A stretch of DNA of 34,806 bases, from NCBI GenBank assembly GCA_030655955.1, contig JAUSOZ010000282.1:1-34806 (forward strand), given 5' to 3'. Shown piece by piece: positions 8,985 through 16,433 of the stretch (position 1 is the stretch's first letter; each line of letters opens with the position of its first letter). The notes below the pieces were generated by a model. It saw only the letters and a program-made list of their open reading frames with translations. It did not search any database and was not told the origin of the DNA. The stretch is from Deltaproteobacteria bacterium. GTDB lineage: Bacteria > Desulfobacterota > Desulfobaccia > Desulfobaccales > 0-14-0-80-60-11. The position numbers and the translations under genes were made by a program.

Positions 8985-10298
8985 GTGACGTTCCCGCGTG
9001 TTCCATGGTCCACCCGGATATTTGCCCCCTTGCTGCCGACCGCACTGGCTGTGGCGCTCGTGCTGGCAGGCTTTGTGATTGACCGGCCCGGCGCCCTGGC
9101 GGCAGCCGAAACCGCCAAGAGCCAACCCAGCGCCCCCGCGGCGCCGGAAAGCGCGCCGCCCGGTCCCTCCGTTGCCCCGGCTACCCCGCCGGCAGCCCCG
9201 GCTACTCCAGCGCCGGCTCCCGTTGCCACCCCACCGGCAGCCCCGGCAACCCCGCCGGAAGCTCCCAGCGCCGCCACTCCTCCGGTAGCCCCGGGTACTC
9301 CGCCCCTCGCGGCCCCCACTGCCCCGGCGGCTCCGGCCAAAGGCAAAAAAGCGGCGAAGGGGAAGAAGGGGAAGAAGGGCGCCAAGACACCCAAATGGCA
9401 GCAGGCCGCCCCGCCCGGGAAAATCGCCCCTCCCGGCAAGTACAACGCCGGCGAGGACCCCGAGTTTGCCAAACAGCACGGCTGGCCGGTGAAAACCCCG
9501 CCGGTACTGCCGGGTTCGATCCTGCCGGGGAAGCGCATCGTCGCCTACTACGGCAACCCCCGCTCCAAGAAGATGGGGGCCCTGGGCGAGTACCCCAAGG
9601 ACGAGATGCTGCGGCGCCTGAAAGTGGAGGTGGCCAAATGGGAGAAGGCTGATCCGTCGTTGCCGGTCCAGCCCGCCCTGCACCTGGTCGCGGTGGTGGC
9701 CCAGGGGGAGCCGGGTAAGAGCGGCAAGTACCGCATGATCCATCCGGACGCCTTGGTCAACGAGGTTTACGGCTGGGCCAAGGAGATAAACGGCATCCTC
9801 TTCGTTGACATCCAGACCGGCCATTCCGACATCCGCACCATTCTGCCGCGCTTCGAATGGATCCTGAAGAATCCGGACGTGCATCTGGGGATTGACCCGG
9901 AGTTCAACTTGATCAAGAGCGGCAAAATACCGTGCAAAAAGATCGGCACCTATGACGCGGCGGATATCAATTATGCCGCCGGCTACCTGGCGGAGCTGGT
10001 GAAAAAGTACAACCTCCCGCCCAAGGTGTTCGTGGTGCATCGTTTCACCCGCAACATGGTCACCAATGCCGAAAAGGTCACGCTTCGCCCCGAGGTGCAG
10101 GTCGTCATGGACATGGACGGCTGGGGCGCCCCCTGGCTGAAGCGGGATTCCTACCGGGATTACATCGTCGCCCACCCGGTGGAGTATACCGGCTTCAAGC
10201 TCTTTTACCACAATGACAGCAAGAAAGGCGACCCGCTGATGACACCCCAGGACGTACTGAAACTCAATCCCAAGCCGCTTTACATCCAATACCAGTAA
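8985..10298 (+). CDS. Exported protein with Ala/Pro-rich and Lys-rich low-complexity linker and a conserved C-terminal domain of unknown function
   Basis: ORF opens at 8904, but GTG at 8985 has an AAGGAGTT Shine-Dalgarno and starts directly before a hydrophobic segment (IFAPLLPTALAVALVLAGFV); C-terminal globular region IVAYYGNPRSKKMGALGEYP...VVMDMDGWG. Confidence 0.75.
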   Translation: MTFPRVPWSTRIFAPLLPTALAVALVLAGFVIDRPGALAAAETAKSQPSAPAAPESAPPGPSVAPATPPAAPATPAPAPVATPPAAPATPPEAPSAATPPVAPGTPPLAAPTAPAAPAKGKKAAKGKKGKKGAKTPKWQQAAPPGKIAPPGKYNAGEDPEFAKQHGWPVKTPPVLPGSILPGKRIVAYYGNPRSKKMGALGEYPKDEMLRRLKVEVAKWEKADPSLPVQPALHLVAVVAQGEPGKSGKYRMIHPDALVNEVYGWAKEINGILFVDIQTGHSDIRTILPRFEWILKNPDVHLGIDPEFNLIKSGKIPCKKIGTYDAADINYAAGYLAELVKKYNLPPKVFVVHRFTRNMVTNAEKVTLRPEVQVVMDMDGWGAPWLKRDSYRDYIVAHPVEYTGFKLFYHNDSKKGDPLMTPQDVLKLNPKPLYIQYQ

Positions 10299-10317
10299 GA
10301 GCGGGCGGATTCAGGTT

Positions 10318-10411
10318 GTAGGGGGGGACCCATGTGTCCCCCCTTGAGGGCGCACACATGGGTGCGCCCCTACGTTTTGACAGTAAATTTTTGACCGCCA
10401 CTTGTTATCAG
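10318..10411. repeat. MITE-like element C (partial): GTAGGGG...CCCATGTGT...CCCCTAC core with one recognisable end
   Basis: Core 10318-10373; right end TTTGACCGCCACTTGTTATCAG (10390-10411) matches 5078-5099 at 19/22; left end not convincingly found. Confidence 0.55.
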
Positions 10412-10422
10412 ACGCCAAAGTC

Positions 10423-10466
10423 AAAAAGGGGGAGGCTGCCTTGGCAAGGCAGCCTCCCCCTTTATT
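10423..10466. terminator. Strong, probably bidirectional intrinsic terminator between convergent genes
   Basis: AAAGGGGGAGGCTGCCTTGGCAAGGCAGCCTCCCCCTTT hairpin; T-tract best on the minus strand (CCCCCTTTTTGA). Confidence 0.85.
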
Positions 10467-10545
10467 TTGGCGATTCCGGCGTGTCGGCGGGCTCAGGTCC
10501 AGGGCCGCACCTCGTGCTTGGGGGCGGCAGGCGCCGCCGCCCAGG

Positions 10546-13020
10546 TTATTGCGGACCGGATGGCAGGCCGTAAAACCGGTTCCGGTTCACAAAGGAGATG
10601 GCGATCAGCCCCTCGTAGCCCATGTCCTTCAGATACTCATGCGCCTGGACCTCGTCCACGCCCAGGGCCTGGGTGATGTCGCTGAGCTGCAACAATTTTC
10701 CTTGCTGCCGCATCAGGTTTTTGACCCGGGCCCGGAAGAATTCCTCGGTGAGGATCTCCGTCAAGGTGTGGTCATAGGCAGCGGGGTTGGGCATGTGACT
10801 GGGATAAGCGCTTTCCCAGGGCCGCCTCAAGCTGACCCCCAGGACCCAGCGCACCCGGGAGACATGGAGGGCGTCATACAGGGCCTGGAGCCGGCCCTGA
10901 ATTTCGGCATCCCGCTGAATGGGGCCCAGGGTTGCCATGGTCTTCATGAAGCTCTCCACCGTGGTCACGAACCGGTCCGGCTGGGTAATGTCGCTGTGAG
11001 CCAGGGCGATACGCTCCCTTTCCAAGCCGCAGAGGGACAACAGCTTTTTCAGGACCCACACCCGGCTCCAGGTGTGGTCAATGCCATAGCTGTGGTGACA
11101 TTCTTCGGGATTGCAGCCGATGAGCAACAGCCCGTTGGCCCCTTCCAGAAAGGTGCGCCCCATGACCACCGGGTCGATCTGTCCCAGGCAGCGCACCGGC
11201 AGGAGGTAAAACCGCCGGTTGTAACTCAAGCCCCGCAGTCCCGCCTGGTCGGCGGCGGCGGCGCCGCTCCACTGACAGCCGAACCCCATGACCTCATCCG
11301 GGGCCAGGCTGCGGGCCAGGGCCGCCACCCGGGCCTCGTGCTGGGCCCTGGTGCAATTGGCCAGGGTGAGCGCCATTTCCGGGCAGGAGGCGGCGCAGGT
11401 GCCTTCACCGGTGCAGAGCATGGGGTCCACCATTCGGGGAACATTGTGCCCCAAACCTTCCACGGGGCCGCTCACCGGCTGGATAGCCAGGCAGTCGCAG
11501 ACCTCCCGGCAGAGGGTACACACGGTGCACTTGCTCTGGTCCACAGTGGAAATAACCTGGGGGGCATACAGGTCCCCGGCCAGGGCCTTCTTGACCAGGG
11601 CCGCAGTTTTCTCGGCCACCCGGCGCCCCTGGCTCAAAGCGCCGCGCAGGTCGCAGGGCTGGCAGGCGGACCCGACCATCAGTTTCTCCCCCAGGACCAC
11701 CTGGTCCGGGCGGACCATCTGGGGAGACCGGTCCAGGAAGGCTTCTTCCTTGACCTCCAACCCCAGGATTTTGGCGGTCTTCAGGGCCTCGGCCCCGGGA
11801 GCGCGCCGGGGGGAGAGCACCAGGAGATCCCAGGCCAGGTCCTGCTCGGTCCGGTCGGTGGCCCGGTTGTAAGAGATATACTCATTCTTGACGGTGGGAT
11901 GGACATGGTTGTCGTAAGGGGTCAGGGCAATACCCAATTCCCGGGCTCGGGCCCGATCGAAGCTCCCCAGGGGAGTGGGCATGGTGCTGTCATAGAGGAT
12001 CGCCACCTGGGTGGCGGGGAAATTTTCCCGCAGATGGGTGGCCATAGTCCAGGCGCTTTTCATGGAGAGCGGTGCCGCAAAAGGCTGGCCGGCATCCAGA
12101 TCGTTGATCCAGAAAATCACCCGGCCCTCTATGGGTCCACCCTGCTGGATGAGTTCATTCAGTTCGATTTGGCAAACCACCCGGGTCCCACCATGGCCGA
12201 GTTCCGGGAGTTGATGGACGTGCTCCCAATCCAGGGCCGCGATGATGGCCCCGGCTTTGAAATCCACCCGGCTTTGGCCATCGGGGGAGGCGAAGGTCAC
12301 GGTGTAGTCGCCGAACTTGCCGGAGACCTGCAGCAAAGACCCCACCCGGGTCTGGTTGACGTTGGGGCTGGCCTCGACTTCGCCGATGAGACGCTCCAGG
12401 CGGTCATAGGAGTGGTAGTCGCCCAGATAGAGCTGGTGGGCGCGCTGCATTTCCTCCGCCGGGTCGTACGTGAGGGGCAGGAGGGTATCCACTCCTTGTC
12501 CCGCCAGTTCCTGGGCCGCGCCGTAAGCGGCGACGCCTCCGCCCAAGACCATGACCGGCCCCTGATAGTCAATGCGGATGCGGGGTGCCGGCTTGAGGGT
12601 CTCGAGCCAGGCCTGGGAGGCCCGGATGAGCTTGGCGCCCTTTTGGGCCAGTTCGGCGGGCGCGGCGCTATGAACCCGGGCCACGTGGTCCCGGAGGTTG
12701 ACCATGTCGATCTGGGTTTCCGCCAGCCCCAGACCTTCCAGGGCTTGCTCGAATTTTTTATGGAGCAGGCGGCTTTCGCAGCCGGCTATGATGAGCCGGT
12801 TGAGGCCTTTGGCGGCCACCGCCGCCTTGATCCGTGCCAGACCGGGGCGGAGACACGAAAACGGCAGGGTTTCCACATGCCCGACGCCGGGGGGCTCATC
12901 CAGCAGTTGGGTCAAAACGGTATGGTCAACCCCGGGGGCAATGCGGGTTCCGCACTCACAGAGGAAGACCCCTAAGCGGGGCGCCGGCGTTTCTGGTTTG
13001 ACGGATTGCGTTGGGCTCAT
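10546..13020 (-). CDS. HdrA-like iron-sulfur flavoprotein fused to MvhD-like domain
   Basis: 824 aa; N-term GVFLCECGTRIAPGVD; dinucleotide-binding-like VMVLGGGVAAYGAAQEL; KCTVCTLCREVC and LCTGEGTCAASCPE; MvhD-like VMGFGCQWSG...VRCLGQIDP...LLIGCNPEECHHSYG. Confidence 0.85.
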   Translation of the reverse strand: MSPTQSVKPETPAPRLGVFLCECGTRIAPGVDHTVLTQLLDEPPGVGHVETLPFSCLRPGLARIKAAVAAKGLNRLIIAGCESRLLHKKFEQALEGLGLAETQIDMVNLRDHVARVHSAAPAELAQKGAKLIRASQAWLETLKPAPRIRIDYQGPVMVLGGGVAAYGAAQELAGQGVDTLLPLTYDPAEEMQRAHQLYLGDYHSYDRLERLIGEVEASPNVNQTRVGSLLQVSGKFGDYTVTFASPDGQSRVDFKAGAIIAALDWEHVHQLPELGHGGTRVVCQIELNELIQQGGPIEGRVIFWINDLDAGQPFAAPLSMKSAWTMATHLRENFPATQVAILYDSTMPTPLGSFDRARARELGIALTPYDNHVHPTVKNEYISYNRATDRTEQDLAWDLLVLSPRRAPGAEALKTAKILGLEVKEEAFLDRSPQMVRPDQVVLGEKLMVGSACQPCDLRGALSQGRRVAEKTAALVKKALAGDLYAPQVISTVDQSKCTVCTLCREVCDCLAIQPVSGPVEGLGHNVPRMVDPMLCTGEGTCAASCPEMALTLANCTRAQHEARVAALARSLAPDEVMGFGCQWSGAAAADQAGLRGLSYNRRFYLLPVRCLGQIDPVVMGRTFLEGANGLLLIGCNPEECHHSYGIDHTWSRVWVLKKLLSLCGLERERIALAHSDITQPDRFVTTVESFMKTMATLGPIQRDAEIQGRLQALYDALHVSRVRWVLGVSLRRPWESAYPSHMPNPAAYDHTLTEILTEEFFRARVKNLMRQQGKLLQLSDITQALGVDEVQAHEYLKDMGYEGLIAISFVNRNRFYGLPSGPQ

Positions 13021-13032
13021 AAGTCACCTCCC

Positions 13033-13671
13033 TCAGTGGGCGAAGCCATGGCCGGTGCGCCGCGACAGGTCGCCCCGGACGGTGTCCAGGCGTTTCTGCA
13101 AGGCCCCGGTGGGACACACCGAGACACAGCAGCCACATCCGATGCAGGCATTATTGGGGACGCGGTAGGGGGTCTCCAAGACCTTTTTGACCCCCCGGGA
13201 ACCGAAGGTGAGGGCCTGGACCCCCACCACCTCGTTGCACACCGCCACGCAGAGGCCGCACCGGAGGCATTCCTCCTCGGGATCGGTAATGGCGAAGCGG
13301 GTGGCGGTGACTCCATGCGCCGCGGCCAGCTTTTTGATCTCCCGGGAGGCGGGGCACTCGGCCAGCAGCATCTCCAGGACCCAGCGCCGCACGTTTTTTA
13401 CCCGCTCCGATTGGGTAAAGACTTCCAACTCCGCCACCGGCGGGTTGAGACAGGAGGGGATAACCTGCACCCGCTTGCCGTACCGGGTTTCGACTACGCA
13501 CAAGCGGCAACTGCCCCAGGGCGTGACGGCCGGATGAGAGCACAGGGTGGGGATATGGATATGGTGATGCCGGGCCGTCTCCAGGATGGTCCAGCCTGGT
13601 TCTGCCGCCACCGGTTGGCCGTCGATGAAGAAGTTGATCACGTCGGTCGCCGAATTTTCGCTGGAACTCAT
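13033..13671 (-). CDS. 2Fe-2S / 4Fe-4S ferredoxin-type subunit (HoxU / NuoG N-terminal-like)
   Basis: 2Fe-2S plant-type motif LCSHPAVTPWGSCRLCVVE...SC; two 4Fe-4S motifs CLRCGLCVAVC and CIGCGCCVSVCP; start ATG at 13671 preceded by GGAGG (ORF opens at 13734). Confidence 0.9.
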   Translation of the reverse strand: MSSSENSATDVINFFIDGQPVAAEPGWTILETARHHHIHIPTLCSHPAVTPWGSCRLCVVETRYGKRVQVIPSCLNPPVAELEVFTQSERVKNVRRWVLEMLLAECPASREIKKLAAAHGVTATRFAITDPEEECLRCGLCVAVCNEVVGVQALTFGSRGVKKVLETPYRVPNNACIGCGCCVSVCPTGALQKRLDTVRGDLSRRTGHGFAH

Positions 13672-13682
13672 AGACTTACCTC

Positions 13683-15614
13683 CTAAGCCACGACCACGGC
13701 ATCGACGGGGCAGACATCCATGCAGACCCCACAACGGATACAGGCGTCCTGGTCAATGGTATGGGGTTCCTTGTTCGCCCCCGCAATGCATGCCTGGGGA
13801 CAGTTTTTAGCGCACAGGGTGCAGCCGTTGCAGATGTCGGCATCGATGCGATAGGTGATCAGGTCCCGGCAGACCCCGGCCGGGCACTTGTGGTCGACGA
13901 TGTGGGCCAGGTACTCGTCCCGGAAGTAGCGAATGCTGGTCAACACCGGGTTGGGGGCGGTGCGGCCCAGGCCGCAGAGAGAGCCGTCCACCAGGGCCAT
14001 TCCCAGGCTTGCCAGGGCGTCAATGTCTGCCGGGGCGCCCTTGCCCTGGGAGAAATTGTTCAAAAACTCTTGCATGCCCTTGAGACCGAGGCGGCACGGC
14101 AGGCACTTGCCGCACGATTCTTCTTCCAAAAAGCGCAGGAAGTACCGGGCCACATCCACCACACAATCCCGGTCGTCCATGACGATCATGCCGCCGGAGC
14201 CCATGATGGAGCCGGCCTGGGCCAGGGAATCGAAGTCCACCGGGAGGTTTTTGAGCTCCATGGGCATAAAGCCCCGGGGCTGGAGGCCGACCTTGTCCAG
14301 TTTGAGGTCTTCGGGCGGCAGTTCCTTGAACTCATAGGGGATAATGCCGCCGGAGGGGCCGCCGGTCTGGACCGCTTTGAAGCGCTCCTTACCGGGAACG
14401 CCGCCGCCGATTTCTTCCACAATGGCGCCCAGGGTAATACCCATGGGCACTTCCACCAGGCCGGAGTTTTTGACCTTACCCACCAGGGAGAAGATCTTGG
14501 TGCCGGTGCTGTGGGGCACGCCGACGCCGGCATACCACTGGGCCCCATGGTCGATAATGTGGGGGACGTTGGCCCAGGTCTCGACGTTGTTGATCACCGT
14601 GGGGCGGTCCCATAAGCCTTGTTCCACCGGGTAGGGCGGCCGGGTGACGGGCTCGCCGACCCGGCCCTCGATGGAGGCCAGGAGGGCCGTTTCCTCGCCG
14701 CAGACAAAGGCGCCGGCGCCGCGGTTGATTTGGACATCGAAGTTAAACCCCGTTCCCAGGATATCCTGGCCCAGGAGTCCCAGGGCGCGGGCCTGCTCGA
14801 TGGCGATATTGAGAGTGCGCACCGCAAAAGGATACTCGGCTCTGACATAGAGGTAGCCCTGTTCGGCGCCCATGGCCCGGGCCCCGATGGCCATGCCTTC
14901 CAGAACGGCATGGGGGTCCCCTTCCATAATGGCGCGGTCCATGAAGGCGCCCGGGTCGCCTTCGTCGCCGTTGGCGACGATGAAGACCGGCCCCGGGTTT
15001 TCCCGGGCATTTTCCACCACTTTGCGCCACTTAAACCCGGTGGGGAAGCCGCCCCCGCCCCGGCCCCGCAAGCCGGCGATGGTCACGGTGTCGATGATCT
15101 GGTCCGTGGTCTTCTGGGTCAGGGCCTTCACCAGGGAGCGGTAGGCCCCGGCCTTGAGGGCGTCTTCAATATCCAGGGGATCGATGAGCCCCACATTTTT
15201 GAGGATGACCTTATGCTGCAATTTATAGAACGGCACTTCGGCCGCGGACCGGTAGCGGGCGCCGTTGTCGGCATAAAGCAGGCGTTCCACCACCTTGCCT
15301 TCCCTCAGGGTCTGGTCCACGATCTCGGGCACGTCGGCGGGTTTCACCTGGACATAGAACAGATCAGACGGATACAGGTTGACCAGGGTGCCCTGACTGC
15401 AAAAGCCGTGACAGCCGGTCTCTTTGATGAGCGGCTGGACGTCGGCCAGGATATTGCGCTCCTGAATGGCGGCCTTGAAGGCTCGGGACACCTTGTCGGC
15501 CCCCTGGGCCAGGCAGCCGGGCCCCAGACAGACCCTGACCACCGGCCGGTCCGGGGCGGCGAGTACTTGGGCTCGCAGGCTTTCCAACTCCGCGACACTT
15601 TTGAGCTTACCCAT
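13683..15614 (-). CDS. NuoF/HndC-like NADH-binding flavoprotein with N-terminal thioredoxin-like ferredoxin and C-terminal 2x[4Fe-4S]
   Basis: 643 aa; GLRGRGGGGFPTGFKW, NGDEGDPGAFMDR, ESCGKCLPCRLG, CNGCTLCAKNCPQ, CIRCGVCMDVCP. Confidence 0.93.
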   Translation of the reverse strand: MGKLKSVAELESLRAQVLAAPDRPVVRVCLGPGCLAQGADKVSRAFKAAIQERNILADVQPLIKETGCHGFCSQGTLVNLYPSDLFYVQVKPADVPEIVDQTLREGKVVERLLYADNGARYRSAAEVPFYKLQHKVILKNVGLIDPLDIEDALKAGAYRSLVKALTQKTTDQIIDTVTIAGLRGRGGGGFPTGFKWRKVVENARENPGPVFIVANGDEGDPGAFMDRAIMEGDPHAVLEGMAIGARAMGAEQGYLYVRAEYPFAVRTLNIAIEQARALGLLGQDILGTGFNFDVQINRGAGAFVCGEETALLASIEGRVGEPVTRPPYPVEQGLWDRPTVINNVETWANVPHIIDHGAQWYAGVGVPHSTGTKIFSLVGKVKNSGLVEVPMGITLGAIVEEIGGGVPGKERFKAVQTGGPSGGIIPYEFKELPPEDLKLDKVGLQPRGFMPMELKNLPVDFDSLAQAGSIMGSGGMIVMDDRDCVVDVARYFLRFLEEESCGKCLPCRLGLKGMQEFLNNFSQGKGAPADIDALASLGMALVDGSLCGLGRTAPNPVLTSIRYFRDEYLAHIVDHKCPAGVCRDLITYRIDADICNGCTLCAKNCPQACIAGANKEPHTIDQDACIRCGVCMDVCPVDAVVVA

Positions 15615-15623
15615 ACATCCTCC

Positions 15624-16094
15624 TCAATCCGACCCATCGTCAGATTCGTCCAGGCGCTTTTTCAGGTTGCGGATGGTGGCCCGGCCCAGATAATCGTTGT
15701 CGATCATGACCACCGGGGCCAGGGCGCAGGAGCCGAGACAGTTAACCGTGTCCAGGGTAAAGCGCAGGTCAGCGGTGGTTTGGCCCCGGGCCACGCCCAG
15801 GTTGCGCTCGCAGGCCTCGGCCAGGCGTTGCCCGCCCTTGAGATGACAGGTGGTGCCCAGACAGACCTTGATTTCGTGTTCGCCGCGGGGTTCCAGGCTG
15901 AAGGATTTATAGAACGTGGCTACCGACCAGGCCTGGGTAACGGGCACCCCCACATGATCGCAGATCAGGGTGAGGTGCTCAGGGGAAATGTAACTGTACT
16001 CCGCCTGGACGTCCTGGAGGAGGTTGATCAGATGTTGCGGGTGACGGGGATATCGTTCCAAAATAGTGTCAATGTCTTGTCGAGCGGTTTGCAT
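15624..16094 (-). CDS. NuoE/HndA-like 2Fe-2S subunit
   Basis: 156 aa; VCLGTTCHLKGGQRLAE and TVNCLGSCALAPVV cysteine motifs. Confidence 0.92.
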   Translation of the reverse strand: MQTARQDIDTILERYPRHPQHLINLLQDVQAEYSYISPEHLTLICDHVGVPVTQAWSVATFYKSFSLEPRGEHEIKVCLGTTCHLKGGQRLAEACERNLGVARGQTTADLRFTLDTVNCLGSCALAPVVMIDNDYLGRATIRNLKKRLDESDDGSD

Positions 16095-16142
16095 CCCTGG
16101 CCTCCCAATTTTTTCTCAAACCCGAAGGTTTTTGAACTAAAG

Positions 16143-16158
16143 GGCAATATATGTGCCA
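16143..16158 (-). promoter_or_regulatory. Sigma-54 (-24/-12) promoter for the nuoE-like operon
   Basis: Minus strand TGGCACATATATTGCC: GG-N10-GC spacing matches TGGCAC-N5-TTGCW; about 49 nt upstream of the nuoE-like ATG. Confidence 0.8.
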
Positions 16159-16223
16159 GGCAGCTAACATGTTGAAATTGCTTGAATAATATTTTAGGGC
16201 CTTGTGAAATTGTACCAGTGGTG

Positions 16224-16294
16224 ATACGAAGTGAAACGTATATCTTATTGATTAATAAAGATAATTTATTATTTGTTGAAACATAGATGAAACA
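16224..16294. promoter_or_regulatory. Candidate upstream activator sites (inverted repeat plus helically phased direct repeats)
   Basis: ATACG-N8-CGTAT at 16224-16241; TGAAACA at 16277-16283 and 16288-16294 (11-bp period), third TGAAAC at 16232. Confidence 0.4.
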
Positions 16295-16433
16295 CATGAA
16301 GAAGACTGAAATCGGGGCAACAGGGTGGGGCGGGCACTCCCCGCCAGGGTTTGACGGGCGCACCCTGACGTTTGTTTATCAACCGAACTTTGAACCTTGA
16401 ACTTTGAACTTGTCTACGCAGGGCGCGGCCGGT

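Noticed and set aside
8916-10289. 457-aa minus-strand ORF opposite the Pro/Ala-rich protein
   Set aside because: Arg/Gly-rich mirror of the Ala/Pro-rich repeat; the plus strand has a Shine-Dalgarno and export signal.
10270-10300. Left end of element C at the ATACCAGTAA overlapping the stop of the Pro/Ala-rich protein gene
   Set aside because: Only six contiguous bases match the shared end; insufficient to claim a second stop-codon donation.
10423-10466. Long hairpin as a possible mobile-element core
   Set aside because: Position between convergent genes, high-stability stem and T-tract fit a bidirectional terminator.
10402-12975. 857-aa plus-strand ORF opposite the HdrA-like gene
   Set aside because: Antisense shadow ORF in GC-rich coding DNA; the composition (many H, G, Q, P) is not protein-like, and the minus strand has clear Fe-S motifs.
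14619-16175. 518-aa plus-strand ORF opposite nuoE/nuoF-like genes
   Set aside because: Antisense shadow ORF; the opposite strand encodes unmistakable NuoF/NuoE motifs.
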